Positions 1-20,689 of a stretch of 64,000 bases of DNA are shown here, in pieces. Source of the stretch: Paulownia fortunei (Eukaryota; Streptophyta; Magnoliopsida; Lamiales; Paulowniaceae). Each line of letters opens with the position of its first letter. Within the stretch, counting starts at the first letter, position 1. Location of the stretch: NCBI GenBank assembly GCA_019321725.1, contig CM033107.1, positions 823,001 through 887,000 on the forward strand. The letters are read 5' to 3'. Made by a program: the position numbers and the translations under genes. Under the pieces are notes generated by a model. It worked only from the letters and a program-made list of their open reading frames with translations. It ran no database searches and was not told where the DNA came from.

Positions 1-544
1 TTCCAAAAAAAATTAAGAAATATATAATTCTTTTGAAATATATTTTTACATTACGAATTCGATAGTTGAATTAAGTTGAATAAAAAACTTTGACTAATTA
101 ATTAAAAAATTTGTATGATGATTTTTTGGTTTGATTTTGGTAATTTATCAAATTATTTTAGATTTTTTATACTAGTTTTTAAAAGATCGTAATTTAAAAA
201 AGAAAGAATTAAAAGAAAAAAATAAAACTAACTACCCACTGAATGATTTAGAATCCACTGCTAAAAAAATGTTTAAAATTGAGAAATTGATGGCAAGGGT
301 TTAAATAAAATTGCATGTCGTAAAGTTGAATTTTTGAATTTTGTCTCGAAGTATTTTGGATTTTATATTAATTAATTGCAACAAGGCAAATGGTAATTAT
401 AATTAAAAATAGTAAGAACTACTAAAAAGTTAATTAAATAACAAAAGTTGAAATAAAAATATGAAAAATTTGAAGTCATCTTATCACCCAATTTATCATA
501 AATTACATCAACAACCCCTCATATTAGATTTAATTACAAAATCA
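1..544. other. AT-rich intergenic DNA
   Basis: No open frame with recognisable protein content, no RNA gene and no clear repeat is visible. It is very AT-rich with many A and T runs. Confidence 0.6.
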
Positions 545-800
545 TCTAGGATGGATTCAAATCCAAACCTACTCCACTTAGTGTGGATTTTTACTATTAC
601 GAATAAATTTGAGATGAGTTTTGAATTTTAATTTTTAAATCCATCTCGTTTATTTTTTTTAAAAAAATTATTATAATTTTTTTTAAAAATATATATATTT
701 TAAAAAAATTAATATATTATTTTTTTAAAATATAATTTTAATATTTTTAAAATAATAAAACAAATTTAAAAGAGATTAATTTAACTTGTCGGGTCCATAT
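545..800. repeat. dispersed repeat family R3, copy 1 (degenerate)
   Basis: Two GC-richer ends of about 60 bases (ATGGATTCAAATCCAAACC on the left, GGGTCCATATCCGAATTC on the right) flank an almost pure A/T core. The ends are roughly complementary. The same plan recurs at about 60562-60832 and 63600-63940, where the ends carry ACCCGCCCCG-like motifs. This is typical of a non-autonomous inverted-repeat element of plants; the superfamily cannot be assigned. Limits are approximate. Confidence 0.5.
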
Positions 801-1544
801 CCGAATTCAAATCTTGAAATATCTTGAGTGGGAGATATCTTAATCCAAACAATTAAGATGCATGTTGCATGTGATGGAGGGAGACCTTTGTTTTTTTGGG
901 CCCAACATAAGAGGCCGAAATGGTCGTATTACAAGGTTCTTAATTTAGTTAGGCAGCTGAGCTTTCTTGACTTTCCCATATTTTCATTCCTTTGTTTTTT
1001 TTGTTTTTTTTTTTTCTATATCTGCATAGTAATTTATTCATCAAATTTTTATTGGGGTTATTTTCCTCTCTAACCCAACCATCATTTCACACTTGAGAAC
1101 AATTTTTTTAAAAAATTTTAAAAATTAAAAAAATTAAAAAATTGATGGACATTTATACTAATGAAATATTAACATGGCCAATTAGATTTAATTGTTTGCT
1201 TAATTTTTCTTAATCCCTTTTTGAAGCACCTACAAGAGAGAAGCACCTTTATTAGCAAAACCTTAACTTTGATCCATTGATCACAAATATTTAATCCTAA
1301 ATTTGGATGTATCATAAGGTAATTACTTGCTCAACAGATCAATATTCATTAAAAATTATGATACTAAACCTCACTCTTTATAGATGAATTCGAGATTCTA
1401 TGTTAAACAAGGTTAAGGGTTCCACTCTTTCATTCCCTCTTTCCCCAAAATTCGAATTTAAAAAAAATAAAATATATATTATGAGAAATAACACGCGAAA
1501 TAATTATGATGCAAAAAATAACAATAAAGACTTTATGAGATGAT
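801..1544. other. gene-free spacer
   Basis: No convincing gene. An 81-residue frame at 828-1073 is low complexity (runs of Phe from a T-rich tract) and looks accidental. Confidence 0.5.
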
Positions 1545-1690
1545 GTGACCAGAGGCGAAGCGAAGGGGCGGTCGCCCCCCTCAACTCCATAATTTTTTTT
1601 AAAATAGTATATATTTTTAATATAAAATTTTAAAATTTTATCCTTTCAAAAAATTTAAAATTCCTCTTTAGCCATTAATTTTTAGAAAAA
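1545..1690 (-). repeat. dispersed repeat family R2, copy 1
   Basis: A GC-rich end (GAGGCGAAGCGAAGGGGCGG followed by a CCCCCC run) is followed by an AT-rich stretch whose reverse complement resembles 24540-24660 and whose direct sequence resembles 28490-28560. GC-ended, AT-cored fragments like this are common remnants of plant transposable elements. Class uncertain. Confidence 0.4.
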
Positions 1691-2960
1691 ATTAATTTCG
1701 CCCATCGAACTTTTATTTTTTTGAATTCGTTCCTGAATGTGACTAGACGAGTTTGCATCAATTTGGTCCAATTAAATATTTATTTAAATTAATATTTTAA
1801 TTAGTTGTGTAGAAAATAAAAGTGCAAATTGTCCTAGATTGGTGGGTGAGATTTTTTGTTGGACATATGGATTAAATGTTCTTTCTTCTTTTTCTACTTT
1901 CTCTTGTTTGTTGGGGGTGGGGGTGGGGAAGTATTCAAAATTGGAGGCCGACCATGGAAAGTGTGTTTCCGCGTTTGCTTCAGCTTTCATAGAGCGTTCA
2001 CATTCAAGTTCTTTATAGCAATAACAATGTGTAGCATGTTTCACATTTTGGAACAAATAACTCATGAGAAACCAAATATAATTGTATTTTTAATTTCGAC
2101 AATGAATATACTTAAATTTGAGTTTTTTTAGAACTCGATTTCAAATATTTTAAATTTAAGAAAACTTAAAAATATAAGTCACGTTAGTTTAGTTGGAGTG
2201 TCCCCAATTAATTTTTTTCCATATTTAAATTAGTTCAAGTTATGAAATCATTACGAATTAGATAATAAAGTGAATATAAAAGGCAAGTTAACATTTGATA
2301 GTTAAACAATGAGATATTTATAATGGGTGGTCCACATAACTCGTAGTACATGTATCACAATTCTTATCGACCCAACAATCTCGTCAAGTATCTAGATCGA
2401 CAATCCTAATTTCGTGTCAATCCGACCCACACCTCAGGTCAGGTCAGGATCCACAGAAAAATACACAAATCTTAAAATATTTTGTAATTTTAACTAATAA
2501 GAGGGAGAAAATTGATAAAATCAACGCCTTTTTATTTAAAATTTTTATGTAATTATTTAGATTTGAATTTTATTGTAACTAAAATAATATGAAATAATTA
2601 TATGTAATTATGTAGGAACGACTTCTTTGTATTTACTGTTGTTGATTTTTATGAAGATCGTTTACGTGTAAATTTAAGTTAAATATCAAAATATTGTCAC
2701 TGTTCATTGTAATGAACCCTAAATAATATTATATAGACAATTTATAGATCAGTATAACTTTATTAGGATGATCCATGTATAATGCTCGGAAACACGTATG
2801 AAAATAAATTGGTACTATTATACTATATCCATAATAATTTTGAAAGAGAATTAATATTCAACTAATTGGTCTGATTTTTTTTTTTTTAAAAACTAAATAA
2901 GTGTTATTACTTTCCAGCTCATTGTACCATCTTCCCCACTTGGGTCTTATGGGGTTGTAA
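1691..2960. other. gene-free spacer upstream of NTRC
   Basis: No recognisable gene. It holds a short G-rich tract (1913-1928: G5, G5 and G4 runs separated by single T). Overlapping frames at 1784-2131 on both strands match nothing I recognise and are probably fortuitous. Confidence 0.5.
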
Positions 2961-2968
2961 ATCTTTAT

Positions 2969-3072
2969 TGGGCCTATTTGGATGGAAAAGATTTGGGCCA
3001 TGACTAAAGCCCAATTACCTCACTAACTTCATTTCTCTATCTTGAAAAAGGTATTGGGCCATGGCTAGCCCA
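2969..3072 (+). promoter_or_regulatory. site II (TGGGCY) cluster in NTRC promoter
   Basis: Five TGGGCC/TGGGCT motifs lie in about 100 bp, at 2969, 2994 and 3055 on the plus strand and 3008-3013 and 3067-3072 on the minus strand. They end about 220 bp before the chosen NTRC start. Site II elements are binding sites for TCP-class factors and are frequent upstream of nuclear genes for organelle and housekeeping proteins, which suits a chloroplast enzyme. Binding is inferred, not shown. Confidence 0.55.
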
Positions 3073-3291
3073 AGAGAATGTTATGATAATATATAAAATA
3101 TAAATTATACAAGAAAATAAAAATAAAAGTGCAAGAATATACTTACTTGTACATAATTATTTTTCTTAAAAAAGAGAATATTACGAAAAGTCAACATAAT
3201 TATTTTTTTATAAAAAAAGATAAAATGAAGAAGCAGTATATGGGTTTTTTGTACCAGTTTGTTTATGAAGATATCGTATTGTCCGAAACCA

Positions 3292-11567
<8,276 letters not shown>

Positions 11568-12251
11568 GCCTTGCAAGAGAAGAAAACTGAGCTTAATCTC
11601 AATTCCTTTGTTTGCTGAAGTGCTTGTTTTGGCGATGCATTACTTGAAATTCAGTTTTGATACTTAAAAACTGGCCAGTTGAATACGCCATGTACTTTTC
11701 AATCACCCATGTCAGATTGTACATTCAAAATAGTCTTAAACAAGCATGCATTTGCTGAGGGAGCTTAACCAGGTGGAGTTTCCAAATGTATAAACATACA
11801 ATTTTTTGGAGCTTCAGTCTTGTAAGCTAAGTACTGGAATAGTTCTAAGAGATGCATTTTCACATCATCAGCCAGGCAATACTGCCCCAATTTGTTTTTC
11901 CTAAAATCTTACATTTTGGAGCAGCACTATGCTTTGAATATCAAGATTGTTATTGTTGCTAGATCAACAAAAGGGTAGGGGCATAATTACTGCAAGAAAA
12001 AAGTTATTACTTACTAGTGATTACTAGCACGTTGAAATACTGAAGTCTTGGAGCTATAGCAAACTAACCGAATATTTGCATGCTGCACATATAAGAACAT
12101 CAGGGAGATGAATTGCTAATTCCTTAAGAGTATTTCTGTAACAAGTTCTATATCTACTGCACGTTATTAAGTGTTACATTTGTACAAACAACTTAGATCA
12201 GTGATAAAGAAAGCGAAAAAAAAAAATATAAAAGTTCTGGCATATGAGGTT
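11568..12251. other. convergent intergenic region (3' ends of NTRC and SIN2-like)
   Basis: About 680 bp separate the two stop codons and must hold both 3' untranslated regions. No further gene is visible. Confidence 0.7.
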
Positions 12252-15200
12252 TCAAAGAATAGATTCATTGGCATCAAGGACATCATCAAGGATGAAAGGA
12301 CCAAGTTTGCCCGTTCTGAACAGTGTGAGGAATTTCTTCGATACCATTGTCCGAGCCTCCGAAGTTTTATGGGGTATCTTTAGTGCCTTTTGCAGTGCCT
12401 CAAACTGCTGGTCTATAAGATTCCCCAAGTCACCTTCATCCTCCAGGCTTCCATTGAATTCTGTCAGAGTCCCACAAAGCGCCCTTTGAACAAGAGCAAC
12501 AATATCCTGAATATTAATCAAAAAAGTTTATCAAAATCAGAAATAAACTACTTTTATTTTTTATCATTGAAGGTCTGGCGAAAAACAGTCTTCCTTTTTA
12601 ACCTCCTTATTTTTACACAGTTACCTCAATATAGTGAACATCAGATTTATTACTAGGATGTCTCTTCCTATTTGGCAAAAGATCTTTAAGACTATAGTCG
12701 GGCTTGTCGTCAAAATCGAGATGGCACCCTTCAGTTTCTGTACCCACAGTGCGTCTCCAATGTAGAGGAGTGCCTCGGGTGTTCAAAACTGCTAGTAAGT
12801 ACTGAGCAATCCGCTCTTCACCAACTACAGAATCCTTCACAGAACCTGCACAAAATGTCTGCAAACTAAATGACAATTGAGGAAAATATTCATGTTGACA
12901 ACTTTGTGTCTCAAGAACGTCTCCCTACAACTCTAATAGATAGGAGTATTTTACACTTAAGTCTGTATCAGCTCCACAACACAACACAAAACAGAATCCT
13001 TTTTTAATTTCTTCATTGTTATTATTATTATTTTGTGGGGGTGGGAGGGGGGTGTGAATATTAACAATGGCGTAGGATCATTTAAACTATCCAGACTTTG
13101 ACTCATCAGTGAACAACTTCACAAAGAGAAGGTGAACTTTGTGATTCAATATTATATTTCTTTCCCCTCTAACAACTTAAACTTTTTAGATAAGGTAGTC
13201 ATTCAATATGTACGAGTGCCGGCAAGGAAGGTTCTCGGTTCAATTCTTGTTGTTGCCCCACAGGCCACATTTTAAGAAAAAGTACATGTGCTTTGTCTTT
13301 ATAAAAGGATTGGTATGAACATCAATATAAAATTTCTTTGCACTCTAAAGATTTAAATTTTTAACTGAGACAAAAAGAATCAATAAAAGAATATAGACTT
13401 CAAAAAAATTTGAACCTGCTGCAGCTAGCTTTAACCCAGTTTCTATATCAGGGATACTTGGAACCAACACTCCTGGCGTATCCAAAACGTATATGCTAGG
13501 TTGATGTGCAATCTGTAAGGAGTTTTTATATAAAAGTTAGCAAGTCTAAGGGCAGAGAAAATTCAATAAATGACAAAGAACAAATATCTAAATAAACAAC
13601 TGTTATACAATCGCTTATAAGGTTCGATTTGATATCTGAATAAACATGTTAAGACAAACGAAACACCATATATTTCCATGATTGAGTGTTAGTCATAACA
13701 TAATGACTCATGAATTTAGATTAGACTCTTGTAATAATTAAGATCTCTTGAAACAAGAGTTAAAGGAAGATGCAGTCTGCAAGTGCATAGTTTGGTTGTC
13801 ACATCATCAGGGAGTACAAAGATCCTTCATAGGAATCAGTCAAACATGTTCTCTTTCACTAGTAATAGAGAAACCATCAATGAATCAAATATCTCCGCCC
13901 CCAAGGTCTTGGGACCATAGATTCTATACATGGCCACAGTTTTGCCCCAATCAAAAAATCCCCAAGGAAAGAGAAGATGAAAAAAAGAGACTAACTGTTG
14001 CCCTATCTGTTAGTTAAGAGAGGAAGAAAACTGAAATTTTTAGATAATTTAACAAGAATGCAATGTAAACAGGCATATTATGCAGCCACCATTCAAATTT
14101 TTGCATAACCAAACTTGTCCAACATATTCGACATTGATAATCAAGGATAAACATACCCTAGATAGAATATGACCAGGCCAATGCTACAATGCACAAAGCC
14201 AAAAGACTTAGTGTCAATCAAACAATTAGGAAAAAACTTCTATAGAAGACCATGTGCACATAAATCATGTAAAGCAAGGACTCGTATGTTCATTACATAC
14301 CTAATGTATTTCTCCTCTGGAGCATGCAAATAATTCAACTTCTTAATTATTAAGACAAATCAGAATGTCTACAAAGGAAAAACATTTTCCTCCCTTTTTG
14401 TTGTTGGCAAACAGATTTACCTTGAATCCAGCAATATCCTGAGTTACTCCAGGTAAAGGTCCCACTGTGGCTCGCTTCTTCTTCTCCTGCACTAAGATGG
14501 AACTAATACCATCATCGCTTGCTAAGAGATTGAATGCCGACAACTTCCACAGAGTAAGGGGCAACTAGAAATGGTAGTGAAGAGCAGAATCTCACCTGGA
14601 AACAGAGCTGATGCTATTTGATGGATGGAATTAATTAGAGCTGACTTGCCAACATTGGGAACACCGACCACCATGACAAGGAGAGTTGGCTCCCTAGAGA
14701 TAACCTCCTTCAATTTGAACTCCACAAGATCAAGAAGCTTTGGCACATGAATCACTAATCAGAACAAGCTTGGAAGAAACTTAAGATAATGAGCATGAAA
14801 GGTAAAGCGAGTTGACAAGCATTTATGGACGTATTAAAATATTATACCAAACAAATTCTTCAATCTCGAAAGACTTAGATGGTCTACTTCATATTGATGA
14901 CTGACTGAAAATACTCTCAGAACAAATTTTGCTACAACATTTACATTCAGACTAGAAATAAATTGCATGGACAAAACCCATTTCCAGAAGTAGTCATTTT
15001 AATGAAATGAACTTTATAATCACAAAAACTCAAAAAGCTAACCAACCTTTTTAACAGAACTTTTGCTGTGTGCATTTATTGAAAGACAATCTTGTTTGAA
15101 TGAATCAAAATACCGAATCCATTTCTGCACAACATGAAATGAGCAAACATTTCATTCTTATTTCAACCAAATAATGGAATAAGTAGAAGCACTAATCTTC

Positions 15201-16541
15201 GGAAGTTAACAAGAATTATGGCAGTACTTAGAATCAAGTAATATCCAGCATTGTATGAAATATAGGAAGGGCATCCTAATAGCATGCAAAAGCTTCAGAA
15301 CTAATATATATTTATTGTCTCCTCTCTATAGCAATGAATAGTTAAAACTTTGAACAGAAAATAACAACATTACATTAAGATCAGCATCAATCTAGTAAAA
15401 GTACAGAATCGTTCCAAACTATGAAATAAATTAAACAAAAAACTGGGGAAAAAACAAATAGGCAATGAACACATACTCTCCTCATCCCCCCTCCCTGTAC
15501 ATGACCTCAGACACCTAGAGATTTCATATTCTTTTACATCCTACACAACATTCAATTTGAAATGCAAACCCATTTTTTTTTTCTTCTACATCTCACATAT
15601 CAACATAGTTTGTGTAGGAAAATGGCTCTCAAAATCTAACTTGGTAAATAAAAATTATTAATAATCAATGACTACACACACTGACACACAAAAATATACA
15701 TGTGTGGTATAGCCATAGATAAAGTGGAAAAAAATTACATGCATGATGTTGGGATTGGCCAAATCTTTCTTATTGAGAGCAATGACCCGCCTTTTCCCTG
15801 CCAGCATAGGTTGCAACTCTTGGTTTGCAGATGACAATGGTATCTAGACAAATTTAAAAAATAAAATTGTAAGAAACAAAAAGTATCCTTTATCAAGAAA
15901 TCATTAATTTTATTTAAAATCCCACAAGCACGAGCAACGATCAATGAATTTCCCCCGGTAGTTGAACACCCTATTCTTTTGTAAAGTAACAACATTTTCA
16001 GATGAAAAATTACAATCTCATTTGAGCTAACAAATAAAGCTTCAGCAACCTTTCAATCTCTACGTGAAATCATCTAGAAACTCGATAAGCTAAAAAATAA
16101 TAAAATATACGTGGAACAATCAAGCGACTCATGCTCGACTAAGCTCGTTCACTTCAATAAATAATTAAAAAAAATAAGCTTGATAAAAAATTGAAACCAT
16201 ACTTGCAATGTGTGAAGTGGCTCAACTCAAAAGGTTTACACACCTATAAACGACAATGGTAACTACAGGTAAAAAAAAAAGAAAAAGAAAAAAAGAGAAA
16301 CTTTTTCAAGAAAGCATCAATTAGATTGAAAATCACTCAACAATAGATGAATCTTCCACACAGTTCTTACGCGGGCGTCCCGAACTTCGATCACGAGGTC
16401 GGAGAGTTTGAGGCGGTCGCGGATGGCCCGAGTGGCGGCCGCCATGTGACCCGGGAACCAGTTTATGTTGCCGCCTCCTTTGATGAACCCCATTTCACCA
16501 ATTAACGATCCTTTCTTCACTATCCTTTTTACTGTCCCCAT
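12252..16541 (-). CDS. SIN2: mitochondrial DAR GTPase, SIN2/DGP2 type (8 exons)
   Basis: Circularly permuted GTPase of the YlqF/MTG1 family. Relatives assist assembly of the large ribosomal subunit; the Arabidopsis protein SHORT INTEGUMENTS 2 is a mitochondrial DAR GTPase. Exons in transcript order: 16541-16371, 15843-15739, 15124-15047, 14737-14596, 14491-14421, 13512-13416, 12845-12625, 12506-12252. All have GT-AG borders and join in frame into 379 residues, close to the usual family length. The motif order shows the permutation: DAR (55-57), G4 NKKD (81-84), G1/P-loop GVPNVGKS (143-150), G3 DTPG (200-203). The C-terminal 100 residues form the family's helical tail. The start at 16541 is the first ATG in the frame; an upstream extension lacks an ATG. 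Targeting to mitochondria is inferred from the family. Confidence 0.93.
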
Positions 16542-16571
16542 TTCTGTATTCTCCAACTCTGTGCGTCGGCC

Positions 16572-16620
16572 GGGGTGGGGGGGTGGGGGTGGGGGGGGTT
16601 GATGGGTGTTGGGAGGGGGG
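16572..16620 (+). other. G-quadruplex-capable tract at the SIN2-like 5' end
   Basis: Runs of G (4, 7, 5, 8, 3, 3 and 6) separated by one to six bases begin 31 bp upstream of the SIN2-like ATG. The G-rich strand is the template strand for that gene, so its leader RNA would be C-rich. The run pattern satisfies the usual G4 rule; folding is inferred. Confidence 0.6.
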
Positions 16621-16948
16621 ATTGAAGAGCTTAAACCCTTCGGTGCACTGGGGAATTTGTCTTAAACCCTGTCCTATCTTTTTACTTTTTTCATCTTTTT
16701 AAAATTAAGTGCAAAGAATATTAATTTATAAATTATAAAATGGTAGTATGAAAAAAGATCTTTTTAGCTATATTTACAATATTTAACGTGACCAAACGTA
16801 CAAATTTGTTATAAAACACTTTTTTTCAACAAAACTTAAAAACTTTGCTTTCGACTTCAATTGATTCAATCCGAATTTTTAAAATTAAAATGCAAAATAT
16901 AAAACTTTGATCTCTCGTAAAAATACGAGCAACACCAAATTTTTCTAA

Positions 16949-17421
16949 AGCCCAAACCTCCATTTCTTGTGCTCGTTGTTCCCTTTTTTTGCCCTTCCCC
17001 CACAAAAAATAACTTGATCCAAATATTCTATTAAATAAATTTCATGATTATTAGTGGTATTTTTTGAATTAATTAAATTTTAAGTCTAACTTAAAACGAG
17101 GACAAGAAAAAATATATTTCAATCACTGGGCTGGATTGGGCTTTTTAATAATGGACTGCATGCTGTCAAAATAACCCATATGGTTTTAACAGATTGAAGC
17201 TCAATTGCATGTCATTGCTTTGGGTAAAGCCCACACTTAAATATTAAGCTCCTTATTAATACCACATTTAACAAAATTATGATAGCTAATTCAATATCGA
17301 CATGTTTTATAAAAAATGGTGCTAATTAATTTGACCTGTGCAGATTTGGACTCTTTGGTTATGGATACAAATCTGCTAAGGCATTGTTGGGCTAGGGACT
17401 TAATTTCTATATCTTGGCCCA
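16949..17421 (-). promoter_or_regulatory. site II (TGGGCY) cluster upstream of SIN2-like gene
   Basis: Six TGGGCT/TGGGCC motifs occur at 16949-16954, 17127-17132, 17137-17142, 17228-17233, 17388-17393 and 17416-17421 in either orientation, about 410-880 bp upstream of the start codon. It mirrors the cluster before NTRC, the other organelle gene here. The cluster ends just before a Mutator-like element, which bounds the promoter. Confidence 0.45.
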
Positions 17422-17434
17422 GCCCTTTACGTAA

Positions 17435-18721
17435 GGATTAATTACAAAAATTATCATTAAAGTTTGAATTATTTATAAATATTGCATATCTAAATTTTAA
17501 AATTATAAATATAATCACTGACATTTATCGCTATTTATAGATTGCACCTATCATATATCGCCATTACTATAAATGCTTGCATCAGTCAGAGAAAAAAAAA
17601 AATGGAAATCCAACTTTGCCCCCGCAATATTCCTTACAAAATATTTTAAGACAAAAATGTCCTTGACTATTTGTATTGTTTCATAATTCTAAGGAGATGT
17701 GATTGTAATATTTTTATATTGAGTCTATGAAGGGGCTAATATATGTTAATTATGAATTTATTATTAATACAAATCATGTTTATAGTTTTCTTAAATTTAA
17801 ATAAAAAGTAAAAGATTTTAAATGAAAATTTTGTTTATATTTATTCTTCCATTCGTTGTAAAATTTCAAGAAAAAAATAAAATAAATAAAATACAAATAT
17901 ATTTAAACTAGTGTAATTCAAATATATTTAATTATTTAGCATAAAATTAAGTAAATATTTAACTAGTAATAGAATTTCATATTTAAAGGCTAAAGAGTAT
18001 ATAAATTTTAATTTTAAATAAATAAACATAGAAAATAACTTAGATAATGAAATTAAAAAATTACATAGTTTTTTAAAATTATTACATAACTTAGATAAAA
18101 CTAAATAACCCTTAAATACTAAAAAAATAATATTTAAAGACTAAAATATATACTTAAATTTAAAATATAACAAAATTAAATTAAAAAGTTATTTAGATAA
18201 CATATACCTATTATTCATAACATAAAAAATTGAAATTTTAAGAAAAAAATCATCATCATTTCCACTTAAACCCGACCTAGAACCAGTGCCACCACCAACC
18301 CCAACTTTAGGCCTACAACCGTCGACACCCCACCCCCATCTCTCTACCGACTACCCCCCAAACCCCAACTCTAGACTCTACCCACAATCCTTACCTATCG
18401 CCTCTTACCCATCTTCCAACCTTTCCCACATATTTTTTTTATTTTAAAAATAAAAAATATGGATCGTTGGATGAAGATGATGAGATCAATGACTCATGTT
18501 TATTTTAAAATAATGAGAGAATGACAAACTTAATCCATTTATTATTTCTATTTTTAATTTTTTTTAAATTCACCTAAAAGGCAGGGGAAGCAGACATTTG
18601 CAAATTTCCATTTCATTTTTTCTGATGTCTGTTAGTTATAAGGGGTTTTTATAATTTCAAAATTTTCAACGATTATTTTTATCAATAAATCAAATTTAAG
18701 GGTGATTTTTGTAATTAATCC
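17435..18721. mobile_element. non-autonomous Mutator-like element, 1.29 kb
   Basis: The left end (GGATTAATTACAAAAATTAT) and the reverse complement of the right end (GGATTAATTACAAAAATCAC) form terminal inverted repeats of about 30 bp. The flanking nonamers TTTACGTAA (17426-17434) and TTTATTTAA (18722-18730) agree at 7 of 9 positions, as expected for an aged 9-bp target duplication of the Mutator superfamily. There is no transposase frame. Near 18255-18430 the AT-rich interior is interrupted by a C-rich block that reads as an open, proline-rich frame. Confidence 0.7.
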
Positions 18722-18960
18722 TTTATTTAATTGGCTTGCATGGTGTTGAACTTGGCTTGGTTCAAAGGTCAAACAATAGTTGATCATAGTATTTTGTTAA
18801 TTTAGATATGTTGAATCTGAATTTGGAATTTAGACCGTTGATTATGGATTGAATTGTAATTTTAAGAATATTGAATATCAAAATAATTCATTTCAATTGA
18901 TATTTTGATACATATATTCTAAAATGAAACCATATTAAGACTTCTTATGCATTTTTAAGG

Positions 18961-19212
18961 GGCAAATTATAAAAATTATATTTGAAATTTAGCATAATTA
19001 TAAAAAAAACTCAATTATCTTTTAAAATTATAATTACCCTCTTGAGATATTATAAATACCCCATTGAAAGTTATTTTTATTTTACAAATACCCCTCGATT
19101 GGTACAATTTGTAAAATATAAATAAATATTAAGAGAATATTTATAATTTATAAACTTTGAAATTTTTTTTTGTAAATAGTTTAAAATTCAAAAATAATTT
19201 TTATAATTCACC
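18961..19212. mobile_element. small MITE, about 250 bp
   Basis: The left end GGCAAATTATAAAAATTAT and the reverse complement of the right end GGTGAATTATAAAAATTAT are matching terminal inverted repeats. Flanking decamers ATTTTTAAGG and ATTTTTTATG agree at 8 of 10 positions. No coding capacity. Its ends resemble those of the adjacent 1.29 kb element, so both probably belong to related Mutator-like families. Confidence 0.6.
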
Positions 19213-20637
19213 ATTTTTTATGTATATATAACTCAAATGTACCACCTAGATTAGGTCAATGTACATTACAATAAACTTAAAGCTTTCATACAAATACTAT
19301 GGGAAGTAAATTGTGATTTTAGAAAGAATAATAGTACTATTTTTTGAACGTGCAAACAATAAAATAGGAACATTCACATGCCTGATGCAAGAAATTTTTT
19401 GGTAAAATTTTGATAATCTTTCTTAGCATCTTAAAGTACATCATGATTGACATGCGTTGCTCGGACATTAGTCTCATTTATATTAATCATATAAGTACGA
19501 CCAAATTATTATTTGGTGACTTGATCGTCTTCTTCTATATTATAATATATATTAGGTGAAAATAATTTTAAAAATTAATATTACACGACAACGACAACAA
19601 AACCTATCGTTCGTACATATAAAATTTCATTGCAAAATTCAACCTATTTAATGAACTAGATTAGGCCACGACTTTGTAAAAATGTGTGGATGGGAACAAA
19701 GTAAAATATTTAATTTTTGTTAGTTAAGATAGATAATGATGTATTTAATTGTCTTAAGCACGTAAATAATACACATGGGTTGATTATCCTCCATACATAT
19801 TATCCACTTTAAAAATAAAATAAAATATTTTTAATCCCAACTTCATTTACTATATTCCTGACACGTTTTGCAATTTTTATGACATCCTTTAATTTTATTT
19901 TATTTTTGTTTTTCCTTAAAAATCTTACTCGGATTTATAGATCCAAGATATTTTGGTTCTTTACTCAAAATCGGGATCCAAGATTGTTTTTTCCATGTGC
20001 AATCCAAAAACCCTCACGACTCATGACTTGTCACCCACCGCCAATACTTGCTAAGATATTTTTGTCGATCAATTTTTTATCCTTTTTTTTTTTTTTGCGG
20101 GGGTGGGGTGGGGTATATATGATTTTATATTATATTTTTTATTATATTAAATTAATATATAAAATTTTATTCATAAAGTGTATTTATAATTTATGTAGTA
20201 CAATTTATAATAGAAAATTCTGTCCAGAATGAAATGGAATTAGTGAGCAACTAGGATTTATCCTTTCTTGTTTTTCTTAAATATTAGTACTTTTTTTTTC
20301 TTGAAACTAAAGTAAACCCTTGTTACATTATTATTATTAATTTAAAAAAATAAATAAATGGATCAAGTATGATAAGTAATTAAGGATATATCAAGCAAGT
20401 CATTATGCACAACATAGAATAAAATTGACAACAAATTAGGAGGTCAAAAAAAATAAATTATATCTTCTACACTTTTTTGTAGAACTGGAATCCAAGATCT
20501 GCCGATTGTATAATTGAAGCTTCTATCCTTATTATTTGAGCTTAGATCTCATTAACCTCATATTATTAAATCTAATTATAACATTGAAGTAACTAAGTAG
20601 GGACACTCAAATAACACTTTACTAAGACATAAAATAG
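19213..20637. other. gene-free spacer
   Basis: No recognisable gene. A 117-residue frame at 19879-20232 is Phe-rich low complexity. A T run followed by a G-rich tract (20099-20113) repeats the T-run/G-run arrangement seen near 1890-1928 and 13015-13056. Confidence 0.5.

Positions 20638-20683
<46 letters not shown>
20638..20683. repeat. compound (CA)n(TA)n microsatellite
   Basis: About 6 CA units run into about 17 TA units. Confidence 0.95.

Positions 20684-20689
<6 letters not shown>

Noticed and set aside
12171..12656. Plus-strand frames of 70-88 residues over the 3' end of the SIN2-like gene
   Set aside because: They are antisense to exon 8, which encodes a recognisable GTPase C terminus.
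13195..13262. tRNA-like wording (GGTTCAATTC) in SIN2 intron 6
   Set aside because: No cloverleaf arms or A box at the right spacing; it resembles repeat-derived DNA.
16542..16556. Five-residue N-terminal extension of the SIN2-like protein
   Set aside because: It would start at TTG; the first ATG is at 16541.
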